From Desmodus rotundus (taxonomy: Eukaryota; Chordata; Mammalia; Chiroptera; Phyllostomidae), in the NCBI RefSeq assembly GCF_022682495.2, contig NC_071389.1, positions 61,216,239 through 61,280,238 on the forward strand: 64,000 bases of DNA. Direction: 5' to 3'. The notes under the pieces are model-generated. The model was not told the DNA's origin. It saw nothing but the letters and a program-made list of their open reading frames with translations, and ran no database searches. Position numbers and translations under genes: made by a program. Positions 45,550 to 56,455 of this stretch are shown here, one piece after another; position 1 is the stretch's first letter, and each line of letters begins with the position of its first letter.

Positions 45550-46660
45550 AGCCGTAAAAAAACAAGGAAATGATTAGTCCAAAGTCAAGAGAGTGGCTAC
45601 TTTAGGAGAACTATAGGAGGTTATGACTTTGCTTAAGTCAGAGCACATGGAAGGATCTCCGGGGTGCTGGCGAAGTTCTATTTTTTGACCCGTGTAGTGA
45701 TTATAAAGGTGTTTGGCTGGTAATACTTCATTAAGGTATATATTGGTTTTGTGAGATTTTCTCTATTTTTGTTTTGTTTCACAATCAAGTCATAAAAAAT
45801 TACTGTTGGTTGAATGATATTATTTAAATCTCTTGGGCCTTAGCTTCTTTGCCTGAGCTGTGAAGGTATAGCTCACATTGACTCTGTAATTTTACTTTAC
45901 AGCCCACGTAATGTTGATCTTACAGTAGCTGTTTGCCATGGCTATGGGAAATGACTGCACACATTATAGTTCTCCAAGCCGGTGCCTAACTCATGTTTGG
46001 GGAGTGGAGAGGGCTGGCTTTATCTTAACAATAATTGCCTCTACACTCCCATCTTCTCTGTACAACTGCCTGAGAAATGCACTCTCTCAGCAGGAGCCCG
46101 TGGAAGAGGTGGAAGAGGAGAAAGGTGTAAGGTGGGATCCTCTGAGGCAGTAAGATCTCCTTGCTCTTTTTTCTCTCAGGAGGATGAATGCTCACAATCG
46201 CTACCACACTATCCTGCTTGAGGCTGGGATCATCACACAGGCAATCTGCTGAGAACTATCATGGGGTTCAAGGTTTGATGACTTCTTTCAGCCCAAAGGA
46301 AGGGGAGGCTTGGCAAGGAGACTTAAGCGATGTTGCAAGGCAAGCTACAAGCCATCCGTGACTGAGGTCAAGACTGAGTTGTTCTGATGTGGACCCTGTA
46401 GCAGACAGGAAGGCCAGGGCAGCAGGTGTCCAAGCCTGCATGGACTGGCTCCTCCCTGACTGGCTGCCATCCGACGCAACGGGGTGCTGCCAGGTCAGGG
46501 AGGCGGGTGCCCAGGGGCCTTGGGGTTTGTATGTGGACAAAGGTTACGAGGGAGCTTGAAACCACTCGCTTGGTTTTGGGACATTTACATCTCTTATTTC
46601 TCTTTCTCCTTCTTTCAAGTGAATATCAATTTCTTTTATAAATAAATATTTAATGCCTTT
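45550..46660. other. Unannotated sequence
   Basis: 46250-46560 has LTR-like composition but no terminus or polyadenylation signal was identified. Confidence 0.35.
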
Positions 46661-46674
46661 ACTATTTAATTTTT

Positions 46675-46863
46675 TTAAATCTTCATCTGAGGATATATTT
46701 TTATTGATTTTAGAGAAAGACAAAGGGGTGAAAGAGAGAGAAACATCGATGTGAGAGAGAAACATCAATCAGTGGCCTCCAGTACGCACCCTGACCAGGA
46801 TCGAACCTGCAGCATTTTGATGTACAGGACGATGCCCAGCCAACTGAGCCATGTGGCAAGGAC
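46675..46863 (-). mobile_element. VES SINE, copy 4
   Basis: A perfect 14-bp TSD 'actatttaattttt' lies at 46661-46674 and 46864-46877. The reversed body carries 'gagagagaaacatcgatgtg', 'gaccaggatcgaacctgcag' and 'ccaactgagccatgtgg' (reverse of the A-box region). Confidence 0.92.
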
Positions 46864-46989
46864 ACTATTTAATTTTTATATTAGTTGATTTTTATGGTAT
46901 TTCACAGAATCATCAGTCTATGACTGATTAGAAATTAACCCCCCCCAAAAAATACCCAAGACAAAATGTCTGCCACAGATAGTTTAAGG

Positions 46990-47470
46990 AGCACTGAAAT
47001 AGACTACATTAAAATCAAGAAATTTGTTCATTAAAAGTTATTGTAAAGGGTAAAAAAAACAAGCCACAGAATGGGAGGAAATATTTGCAACACATCAAAA
47101 CGACAAAGGACTAATATATAAAACACATAACTGATTCATTCAAATTAATTAGAAAAGTGGGCAAAAAAGTTAAATAGTCACTTCACATTAAGAGGAAATC
47201 CTAACAGTCGATAAGCCAATGAAAAGGGTTCAGTTCATTTGGTGAATGACCACAGGGAAAGCACGTGGTCAGGTGATGGCCAATAATTGAGGTCTCCCAA
47301 TTCTGAACGCTGGTTGAGGGTACAGAGGCTTTCATATGTTGGTCCTGAGAGTGTAAAATTGGTGAAACACTCTAGAAAACTCCCTGACAGTGTGGATCTA
47401 CCAAAGCTTCACACATGTACACAAGCAAGCCCCAGGAGCCAGCAAGTTCACCCCCAGACGTGCCACAAAC
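46990..47470 (+). repeat. Old L1 ORF2 3' fragment
   Basis: 'aaatcaagaaatttgttcat', 'gggaggaaatatttgcaaca', 'gactaatatataaaacacat' and later 'ttggtgaaacactctagaaa' follow the C-terminal ORF2 region of old L1, in sense and highly broken. Confidence 0.75.
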
Positions 47471-47696
47471 ACTCTTCACAACTCTTCCCTCAAACCCCAG
47501 CTCTGTAGCCACCACCCAGAGGTCATGCCTCCCCCATGCTGCCCCCCGACTGGATGAAGTCCCACTTCTCTGTGTCTTCACATCACCAAGAACATCATCA
47601 TTGTACCAACCACAACGTCGGCGGGCGCACAGTGAGTATTTGACAAATGGAGAGATGCAATTTTGAGGAATGAAGGTGATTGTCAAAACTGGTCTA

Positions 47697-48378
47697 TGAG
47701 TTCTGTCCAGAAAAATTCCAGCCACTGTTAATATAATGAGAATGGTTTGCATGCACCGATGTAACCTGGCAGCCAAGGAGAATGGACTGGAATGCTCATG
47801 TGTGAACAATGACAACTTCACTGTACTAGTCAGTGGGTGTAGTAGACAACGTTGAGTGAGCATGTGTACTGGGTCGCCATTGCATTCAAAATGACTGAGC
47901 GAGCAGAGCAACGAATCTGCATCAACTTTTGCGTAAAGCTTGAACGGTCCTCCGTGGTAACTATTTGGATGATTCAGAAGGCTGCAGCTATGGGCAACTG
48001 GTGATTGGCAGCTTCATCCCGACCATGCACCCGCTCACGTGCCACGTCTCATGCGGAGGTTTTTGGTGAAACATCAAATCACCCAGGTGACTCAGCCCCC
48101 CTACAGCCCAGATTTGGTGCTCTGCAACTTCTGCCTTTTCCCAAAACTAAAATCACCTTTGAAAGGGAAGAGATTTCAGACCTTCAATGTGATTCAGGAA
48201 AATGTGATGGGGCGGCTGATGGCGATTGGGAGAATAGTGTGAGGTCCCAAGGTGCCCGCTTTGAAGGGGACTGAGGCATCATTGCCCTGCATACAATATT
48301 TCTTGTATCTCATATCTTCTTCAATAAATATCTCTATTTTTCATAGTCCGTGGCTGGATACTTTCCGGACAGACCTCA
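47697..48378 (+). mobile_element. Internally deleted mariner element with transposase remnant
   Basis: TA flanks at 47695-47696 and 48379-48380 enclose 682 bp. The left end ('tgagttctgtccag', then 'ttccagccac') pairs with the reverse-complemented right end ('tgaggtctgtccgg', then 'tatccagccac'). An ATG at 47891 opens the N-terminal helix-turn-helix region (EQRICINFCVKLERSS). Near 47980 the sequence jumps to the C-terminal catalytic region, so most of the transposase gene is deleted. The second catalytic Asp is retained (HPDHAPAH, codon 48021-48023), but the third is Asn (LVLCNF, codon 48126-48128). It is non-autonomous and catalytically dead. It resembles mariners I recall from ruminants and other mammals. 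Confidence 0.9.
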
Positions 48379-48379
48379 T

Positions 48380-49180
48380 ATTTTGCTTTGGGTGGGCACA
48401 CGTGATAAAAGTATGAAACTGATTTATCTTAGGAAGTTGGGAGATTTAACCATGCTTTGCCCTTTTTCTGTGAGCACAAGCAGCGCTGAGTTAGCTGTAC
48501 TCTTAGAAGTGAAAGCGTTGCTGTTCTCCATACACCCACAACGGGCAGGGCCCCCGCTCACTGCACGTCTCCCTGGAAAAGGCATGCAACGCCCTCACAC
48601 TCCCGCGGAGGCCCTCTCCTGCCGTCCTCACTGCATAAAGAAAAGACTAAACTTTTGTTTACAAACTGTTCCTGGGGAAAGGGTTATATTTGTCAACCAC
48701 ATGAAACAAAATGTAAAGTGTTATATTTAATTACAAGAGTGAGAATTAATTTTCAGCAGTCTCCCCTGTGTTTCTTGGGGTGTTGCAGATTGCTGCTTTT
48801 TGTAGCTGATGCCTGTGACTGACTCACTCTTGACAATAAACATCACTCAGGAACAGAATGAAGATTAATAGTCTGCTGCAGATCCCGTTGGCTCACAGTT
48901 TGAAAGCTTGTTTTGCACATATGTTCATGCCAATGTGTGGCTTCCAAACACTTCTTCCGTTACGCCATTGTTCCGTCCCCTGCGGAGGGTTTTCACCTGT
49001 TGCGTCACCCGACTCCCTGGACACCAATTCTCACCCGAGAACCAGAGACGCAGTCCTCCCTCAAACAGGCCAGATCGTGAGTGGAGTGGGGCAACCTCCC
49101 CGCTGAGTTAGAAAAGAAAGGACTGCATCTGTGAGGGGGAAATTTGTATACAAAAATTTATAAGTAATAGATTTTTAGAT
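48380..49180. other. Unannotated sequence
   Basis: No repeat or exon is recognised. Confidence 0.45.
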
Positions 49181-49300
49181 TGCATCTATTAATTGTAGTA
49201 AGGACCTGAGATGTGCAGATGCTACGCTAGGGCGCTGGGGACATGATGGTGAGTAACGCGCAGTCTCCAACCTCAAGGTCTGACTGATTAGAGAGCGTTG
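49180..49300 (-). repeat. L2 LINE, antisense
   Basis: 'gctagggcgctggggacatg' followed by 'caacctcaaggtctgactga' is antisense L2. Confidence 0.5.
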
Positions 49301-49789
49301 GTACTTGACTGCCATAGAACTTCCAGCTGCTAGCTAATCTTTTCAAATGCCACATTTCTGTTTAGACGCATCTCTCATTCGAGCACCAGTCTCTTCTTCT
49401 GGATAGTGAGAAGGAACAGCATCAACTTGAATTCCTGTCCTTCCGTTCAGCTAAAATGATTCCTGAGACACTTTCCTGAAGTGTCTTCATCTGAAGAAGA
49501 GCAACCGCACGAGCGTGGCTCTGAGGTGGGCAGAGCACCATGTCCACAGGCAGGTCAACATGCTAATCACGGGACCACGAATTGCGACTTACAAATATGA
49601 TCACATGCCAACGAGGGGGGGCTCTTGTTCAGTGAAGGTTGATTTCATGGAAGCAGGGCTGGAGAACGTTTGTTTTGCAAAACAGAAGAACCAGGAGTTT
49701 TCATGCCACGCCACAGGGGAAGAGTCAGAGAAGCCTGAGGCTGGGATGCCTCGTGTGGTGCAATGGCCAGGGAACCCCCCTCAGGATGG

Positions 49790-50600
49790 TGAGACAGGAT
49801 AGTGAGAAGCTTTGGAAATTCCCTGGCACGTGGAATAGAAAAACTGAGACAGACAGCTGAACAAACTGGCCAAGCAATTTACAGCCCGGTGCAGATGGTC
49901 ACCAGGCAGAAGGCCCCCAGTGCCTGGCAGGGGGCAGAACTGGGCAAAGGATGACCTCACTCCCAGAGTAACTTCTCCCTCCTGGTCCTTTCCTCCCTGG
50001 AGAGAACACGTAGGCCTCCACCGTGTTTCAGCTCCAGGCCCAGACAAGCAGCAGAACCAGGTGCGCGGTGCCAGAACCAACCGCAATGACTAAGGACCCG
50101 CTGCTCTCTCACTGACCAACCAATAGAAATCGTGACCCTAAAAGGACACACCTGGAGAGCTGATGAGTATTCAGCTGAAACCGTCCCCTGAGAAGTCCCC
50201 TAAGATTTCTCTGCCTGCAAGAGAGAGAAAAGCCCTGAGTCCTCTTCCTGGCACCATTCCCTTTCCTTTCTCCCCTCCCCCCACCGTCTTTCTTCTCAGG
50301 CATGTGTCTCCTAAACTCTAAGGCAGTGGGTACCTGGAAGCTTGTCCCAGGCTGATCCCCTGAACTGTCCCCAAAGCCCCCTTCTCTGACTTCCCAGTGA
50401 GCTAAGGCAGCCCAGCCTAGGCTCTCCTATTGCTTCTTCTATGCTAAGCCCTCCCTTGTTTCATTGTCCCAAGCTTTAATAAATGCCTCCTCATAGTTAC
50501 CTGGACTCGTATTGTGAAATCTTTCCTACTCGAAGTCAAGAGCTGGCCTGGGCAGACAGACCCCCTCAGGGCCAGGCCCCTGTCCAGTAGTAGAATGGCC
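49790..50600 (+). repeat. Probable endogenous retrovirus solo LTR
   Basis: A pyrimidine-rich stretch leads to 'caagctttaataaatgcctc', a polyadenylation signal near 50479. A U5-like segment follows ('ggactcgtattgtgaaatct'). No coding region or primer-binding site adjoins. Boundaries and TSD were not resolved. Confidence 0.45.
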
Positions 50601-50734
50601 AAAAGGATGATCTCTGAGAGTCCATGTGAAGTAGTTTGCGTGGCTGCAATAAAGCATCCCTCCTCCCCGGCAATCTTCTCCACCCTTCACTACAGTCTGC
50701 TACGCATTCACACGGCTTGCGTGAATGAGGATCG

Positions 50735-51222
50735 GGCTAGGTGGTGAGCAGGATAATGGCCCCCAAACCTGTCTTAATCCCTGGAACCTGTGATTATGTT
50801 AGATGTCTCTGCAGCATGATTCAGCTAAGGATTTTGAGGTGGGGAGATTATTCTGGATTATCTGGGTGGGCTTCATGTAATCATGAGGATCCTTGAAAGT
50901 AGACAAGGGAGGCAGAGGCAGAGGAGGAGGGTGAAGAGGGAGAGGGAGATGAGACTACAGAAGGAAGGCACGGAGATGTGCGGCATTGCTGGTTTGAAGG
51001 TGGAGGAAGGGGCCAATCTTATGAGCTGGAAAAGGCCAGGAAACATGTTTTCCCCTGCAGCCTCTCAGAGGGAAAGTGACCCTTGTCAACACCTGCGTTT
51101 TAGCCCTGGGAGAGGTATGTGGGACTTCTGACCTCCAGAACTGTGAGATATTAAATTTATATTTTTAAGCAACTAAGTTTATGGTAATTTGTTAAACCAG
51201 CAATAGAAAACGAATCCAGGTG
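50735..51222 (+). repeat. MaLR (MLT1-like) LTR, sense
   Basis: 'aggataatggcccccaaacc', 'gtgattatgttagatgtctc', 'ttctggattatctgggtggg', 'gacttctgacctccagaact', 'taagcaactaagtttatggt' and 'agcaatagaaaacgaatcc' give the complete MaLR LTR order. Confidence 0.85.
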
Positions 51223-51649
51223 TATGACAGGGTTGGGAGTGGAGGGCAAAGGTAGGAAAATATAAAGGACGATTTAGAGACAGCCATTAGACCAGAGGGC
51301 TGCTGGAAGGGGAAAGGTCCATTTGAGTCAGGCTGTGCGAGCTTTAAATGAGAGACTAATGAGTTTAGACATGATCTCTGGGCCACTGAAAAGCCACCGG
51401 TGGGTTCCAGGATGGAGATGTAATGAGCAGAATTTCAGAAGCGAAGACCATGAGAGCACGAAGGGACCTTCCTGCCCAGGGCTGCCTCGGGGCCTCTGCT
51501 GAGTTGGGTAAGTGCACAGGCCCTTGAACTACCACCCCCACTTCTCCAGAGCGCTTGGCTTGTTACCTGTTCTGGGCTTCCACTTCAGGCTTCACTCGAA
51601 CAAGGGATTTGTATCTAAAATAATAAGATGAAAACACAGAAAGAGCATG

Positions 51650-51765
51650 CCTTGCTGTGCACAGAGGTTAAGCGTCTCATTCCAGGTCACCCAGACGAGA
51701 GGTAGGAGGGCAGGAACTGTTCCCTAGAAATCCGGCTCCCAGGCCTGTGCTTCTACAGTGGCAGG
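51650..51765 (-). repeat. MIR SINE fragment, antisense
   Basis: 'cacagaggttaagcgtctca' followed by 'aggtcacccagacgagaggt' is antisense MIR. Confidence 0.5.
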
Positions 51766-51934
51766 AGCTACAGGGGAGGGAAGGGGCGCAGATGATGCCA
51801 TCTGTTAGGGGTCCCTAAGTCATGCATGGACAGTGGGAGCTTTGAGCATGAAAGGAGGGGCCGGGATACGAAAGACAAGTCCGAAGAATAGATGTACCTG
51901 GGAGACTCAGGGGACCCAGATGCAGTAGTGCTTC

Positions 51935-52672
51935 ATCCTTAAGTCAGTGGGTGTCAGTGGGTGCGTAGCTCTGACTAATACACAGCTTGTAGATAGAGGA
52001 ACGGCCCCTCCCCAGGTCAAAAAATCCATAGGGAGAAGGAAGTAGACACTTCAGAGCTCCCGCATGAAGGAGAGTCACGTCAGCAGACCCCGCATAGGGG
52101 ACATTGACAATGCATGGGATGCTTTTGTAATACCGGAAAATTGTTACCCACCTCACCATTCTTTTGACATTGTGTCTGTAAGTGCTGACTCTGACTAATA
52201 GGTAGCTTGTAGGTGAACAGCATGCTTGTATAAGAATCCTAGGAACTAATTTCAAACAGACTTCATTCAACCTCCAAGCATCTCAGTTTGGGGGAGATTT
52301 GCTGACCTTCATCCATGGAGCCAAGGTGACGTGGAGACAGGATGACATGGAGCCAGGATGACATGGAGTCAGGATGACATAAATCCAGGACGACGCACAC
52401 CAGACTGTCACTTGCCTTACCAGAAAGGACTGTGCTCATCGCACGTAGAGAACTTTGCAGCCCCCTGCCTTCATCTCTTAGCTCTGTTCCCCTCTCCCTC
52501 CTTATAAAAACCTCTGCCTCCACTGAGAGGTGGAGATGGGCTTTGAGACAAGAGTCCCCCATCTTCCAGGTGGTCAGCATCTGCAAATAAACCACTTTCC
52601 TTTACATCAGCACCTGCCTCTCAAGTATTGGCTCTCTTAGTGGCAGGCACCTGGATCTGCATTCAGTTACAC
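51935..52672 (+). repeat. Probable endogenous retrovirus solo LTR
   Basis: A TATA-like 'ccttataaaaacctctgcct' near 52500 is followed about 80 bp later by 'gcaaataaaccactttcctt' (polyadenylation signal). The element ends 'ctgcattcagttaca', a CA-type terminus. The upstream U3 carries a 16-bp tandem repeat. No internal genes follow. The 5' end is uncertain. Confidence 0.55.
52322..52395 (+). repeat. 16-bp tandem repeat in LTR U3
   Basis: About 4.5 copies of 'caggatgacatggagc' (variants 'caaggtgacgtggaga', 'caggatgacataaatc'). Each unit holds TGACRT, a CRE/AP-1-like half site. Tandem enhancer repeats are common in retroviral U3 regions. Confidence 0.85.
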
Positions 52673-52867
52673 TTTCATGAGGCAGGTCCAGTCTTGGGTT
52701 AATAACATAAGAAAAACGAACGAAATAGGAGGACAGGAGGCAGAGACCTGCACTTGGGCTTCTGCCAACCATCCCAGAGGAATTACAGCCCAGTCTCTCT
52801 CCTCAAGACCCACTTCCAGGAACATCATAAAACAAACAGTTCTGTGAGGGCTCAAAATGAATGTTTA

Positions 52868-53120
52868 ATTTTTTTTAAATCCACATGCAAGGACATTTCT
52901 TCATTGCTTTTTAGAGAGAGAGGAAGGGAGAGAGAGAGAAACATCAATGCAAAAGGGAAACATCGATTGGTTGTCTGCCATACATGCCCATACTGGAGAT
53001 AGTACATGCCCAGGCCATGGACCCGAACCCGCAACCTACGTATGTGCCCTGACTGGGAATAGAACCGGCAAACTTTCAGTTATGGGAGGACGCTCCAACC
53101 AACTGAGCCACACAGGCCAG
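52868..53120 (-). mobile_element. VES SINE, copy 5
   Basis: A 19-bp TSD 'ggctcaaaatgaatgttta' lies at 52849-52867 and 53121-53139. The reversed body has 'agagagagaaacatcaatgc', two adjacent tRNA-body-like segments ('gacccgaacccgcaacctac', 'gtgccctgactgggaatag') and 'ccaactgagccacacaggcc'. It is longer (253 bp) than the other reverse copies. Confidence 0.93.
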
Positions 53121-53139
53121 GGCTCAAAATGAATGTTTA

Positions 53140-53665
53140 GGACCTTGTGGTTCTGTTAACAGGCTTTTTAATTGTCAGGGCATTATTGCTTAAATAGAAA
53201 TATTGTAATGGCTTTTGCATTATTACAATACACTAAGTAATTTAAGCAGTAAAAAGGCTTTAATAAATTACCAGTTGTTTGGATTCCTACAGTTTTTTTT
53301 GTATCTCACGTGCAGACATCTTTTAAAAGATTTCAGGTTCACGGAAAAGCAGCTAAAGCTTTTACCATTTTTTTTTTCCTGACTCCAAACCTGCAATCTT
53401 ACTGCTTTCTGGAAACTCCACTCAGAAGTCCCACCCTCTTCTCCACTTCAACTTGTTCAAATTGAAATACATTGCCTTTCGTTCCCAGCTTGCTCCTCTT
53501 CTGACATTTTCCATCTGGGTGAATGGCCCTTCCACCCATTTGTCTTCCAAGTCCAAAATTTTAGTAGTCCTCTGCCTTCTTCTTCTTTTTGTCCTGGCTC
53601 CCACCATTACCCCTTACCCTGAGTAATGCCATCAACCACCGCCGTAACAATAGTGACAGTTGTGG
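53140..53665. other. Unannotated sequence
   Basis: No repeat or exon is recognised. Confidence 0.45.
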
Positions 53666-53669
53666 CCAT

Positions 53670-53845
53670 TTCTGAGTGCCTATTATATACATTACTGCTG
53701 ATGCTTAAAAATCATACGAAGTTCCTATTACTATACTCATTCAACAGTCAAAGACCCTGAGGTTCAGAAATATCATTTCAGCAAGTCCACAGTGGGGTCA
53801 GGGTTTGAACCCACATTTGTCTGATTCTCAAACACACACATTTTT
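53670..53845 (-). repeat. MIR SINE, antisense
   Basis: 'gagtgcctattatatacatt', 'aaagaccctgaggttcagaa' and 'ggtcagggtttgaacccaca' are MIR in reverse. Confidence 0.75.
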
Positions 53846-54179
53846 CACTCCCCAAGGCAGCACCCAATAGATCACCAATAGGTGTGCCAAATGTTCCTGC
53901 TAAGTATTACTAAAATGCCCCTTCTTCCTCTGTCTGCAGGGCTGTTGGCTACCTTAGTTATGCACCTATTAGTTCTAGCAGGACTGATGGCACAGCCTCC
54001 TCACCTGCTGTACTCTTAACTAGCTTCTCTAGTGGTGTACTGCAAGCCAGCTTGTCAAAGACACGTTCCTGCATGCTCACCATGCTCCTATTAAATCAGA
54101 GTCTCCAAGGCTGTGTGAGAATCTTGGTAACAAGCACCCTCCTCCATCAACTCTTATGATCAGCCAGTACAGATAAAGA

Positions 54180-54325
54180 GATCTTGAAGAGGGAAACTCC
54201 CTGCTTAAAACCTTCAGTGGCTCTTGGTCCCTCACAGCATAAATTGAATACTCCTTGACGCAACATACAAGGTCATTTATGATCTGGCTATACAGTTTAT
54301 CCTTTTTAGTCATGCCGGTCCATAG
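54180..54325 (+). repeat. L2 LINE, left part (split by MaLR LTR)
   Basis: 'ccctgcttaaaaccttcagt', 'ggctcttggtccctcacagc' and 'tacaaggtcatttatgatct' are L2 3' region in sense. It is broken by the LTR at 54345. Confidence 0.8.
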
Positions 54326-54344
54326 AAGTTAGTGAGTAAATTGA

Positions 54345-54870
54345 TGTACAGTGGAGCAGGCAGCACAATGAGCCCCTAGTGATGCGCGTGCCCTAGTCCC
54401 CAGAACATGCGCATATGTTGTGGTACATGGCACAGGGGACTTGGCAGAGCGATTGAGGTTACGGACCTTGCGATAAGGAGATGATTCTGGATTATGCAGG
54501 TGGGCCCAACCTAATCAGATGAGTCCCTGAAACCAGAGAGCCTTTTCTGGCTGTGGTCAGAGAGACATGGTGATGGCAGAAGGGTCGGAGAGAGGTGATG
54601 TAGGAAGGACTTGGGCTGTCACTGCTGGTTTTGCAGCTGGAGGAGGGTCCGTAAGCTAAGGAGTGTGACCTCATGTGGAGGCTGAAAAGGGCATGGAAAC
54701 AGTTTCTCCCGCACAGCTGCCAGGAAGGAATCAGCCTGGGAACACGCTAATTTTAGCTCACGTCGGACTCCTGACCTCCAGAACTATAAGATCATACATC
54801 GGTGTTGCTTTATGCGGCTAAGTTTATGGTGATTTTTAATAGCAGGAACAGAGAACAAATGCACATGGTT
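54345..54870 (+). repeat. MaLR (MLT1-like) LTR, sense
   Basis: 'gattctggattatgcaggtg', 'ggcccaacctaatcagatga', 'gactcctgacctccagaact', 'gcggctaagtttatggtgat' and 'agcaggaacagagaac' give MaLR order. It sits inside an L2. Confidence 0.85.
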
Positions 54871-54879
54871 TTCTGAAGG

Positions 54880-55200
54880 CGACCTGCTCATCCACCTTCT
54901 TGCATGAACAGCTCCCCCTGTCTGGAGCGCCTGCCTGGTCCTCTAGGAAAGCTCCTACTCAGCCTTCAAAACCTGACTCAAATGGACTGTTCCATACAGG
55001 CATTCAGAATAGTTCCTTCAACTCCAACAGCACCCAGGATTTGTTCGTTATAAGTGCTGACAGCGCTTTGTCTTGTATTTATTTGTTTGCCGTCCACAGT
55101 CTCCCTTCTCCCTGGGGCTGACATCTTGTCCGGCTCACTTGGTCCTCCTGGCCGGGCACAATGCCTGGAATTTCATGAGTGTTCAAAAATATTTTCTGGG
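54880..55200 (+). repeat. L2 LINE 3' end, right part
   Basis: 'gcgcctgcctggtcctctag', 'ctactcagccttcaaaacct', 'ggctgacatcttgtccggct' and 'gcacaatgcctggaatttca' continue the L2 interrupted at 54345. Confidence 0.8.
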
Positions 55201-55830
55201 TAATAATAACTGTGGAAATATTGAAGGGATTATATGTAAGCCAATCAATGTTGAATTCTGTGAATTCTTAATAGAATATCAGAGTTTTAAATATCAAAGG
55301 TGATGATTCCAAAGACCTTCCAGACTGACAGTTTATGTTACCACTTATACTTACTCTCTTTTGAAATCAGATTATTTTTATTTTTATTCTATAAGGATTT
55401 ATTTCTAATATATATTACTTCAGGCAGGAAAGACAGCAGAAAAAGTCCTCCTGATTAAAAGTGAATCCTGTACCCCAATGTCGGCATTAAAGCTGAGTTC
55501 ACACCTCTTCCCAGGAACTTGACTCTCACTGGTCCCTTGCTCTCAGCCGTGTGAACACATTGGGGGCCTTGCCACATTTCCCCCACACGTGAGAAAGCCC
55601 TTGGGAACTGGGAAAGCCCCACCCAGACCCCAAGGAGGAAAGCAGACCCTCCCAGAAGGGATCCTGTGGTGCTGTCCTGCACCCCTGGCTCGGCCCCACT
55701 CAGTGTCAAAGGGAACCCAGGCCCTGTCCCATGCCTGCCTCAGGGCACTCAGAGGAGCCAGGACAAGGTCCTGGTATCACTCAGGCTCACTCCCATGTGG
55801 CACCTGGATAACTGTTATTGTTTCTTTTCC
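55200..55830. other. Unannotated sequence
   Basis: No repeat or exon is recognised. Confidence 0.45.
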
Positions 55831-55834
55831 TATT

Positions 55835-55965
55835 GGTTCTAGATCACCTGGAGAGCTATTCTTATCAATGAGTCTGTGGTAGGACCTGGGACCCATGTTT
55901 TTCAAAGTTCCCTAGATGATTCCAATGTACAGCCACGGCTGTGGTCCCCACCAGGCCTTGATTTT
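55835..55965 (+). mobile_element. MER5A-like hAT element
   Basis: 'ggttctagatcacctggaga' followed by 'gatgattccaatgtacagcc' and 'ggctgtggtcccc' is MER5A-like in sense. Confidence 0.6.
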
Positions 55966-56347
55966 TAAATTTTAGTTGGATTAGGAATCACCTGTGGGGC
56001 ATGTCAGGCACAACCAGTGAGGGCTCTGGGGGTTGGCAGGCCTGGGTGGGGCCTGGGGTCTGCACCACTCAGTCTGATGTGGCCCCTGCAGCCCGCTGGG
56101 GGTGGGGGGCAGATACTGTCAGTAGCTGCCATCCGGAGGCTCCCAGCGCCACCCATCACTGAGGCCAGGAAATTGTTCTGGGAAGCAGAAACACTGGGAA
56201 GGGGCGCGTGGCTCGGGTCCCCCAGAGAAAGGCTACAGCTGCGCAGAAGCGCCAGTTTGCCTGCACCAAGCTGGCAGCGTGAAGTGGAGAGGAAAAAGTG
56301 TGAGTATCCGAGAGTGTTTGTACATAACACATCCTCTTTTCCCACAG

Positions 56348-56455
56348 AATGGTGAAAGCGAATCAGGCCTTGGTGAAGTCCTCCTTTCCCACAGTCGCCG
56401 GGACCCGCCATAACATATTGACATCTCAGATTGCAGTGACAAAGCACAAACAAGA
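56348..56455 (+). other. Isolated exon-like unit, unidentified
   Basis: A 108-nt segment lies between an excellent acceptor ('catcctcttttcccacag') and a strong donor ('gtaagtg', 56456). One frame is open throughout, starting ATG GTG at 56349 and reading MVKANQALVKSSFPTVAG... in phase 2 at both ends. No neighbouring exon or promoter was found, and I do not recognise the peptide. It could be a lncRNA exon, a cryptic exon or chance. Confidence 0.25.

Noticed and set aside
47372..47911. 179-codon minus-strand frame
   Set aside because: It spans the boundary between an old L1 and the mariner, on the antisense strand of both, so it is not a gene.
48005..48274. 89-codon frame in the mariner
   Set aside because: It is out of frame with the transposase remnant. 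The true remnant is the neighbouring frame containing HPDHAPAH and PYSPD.
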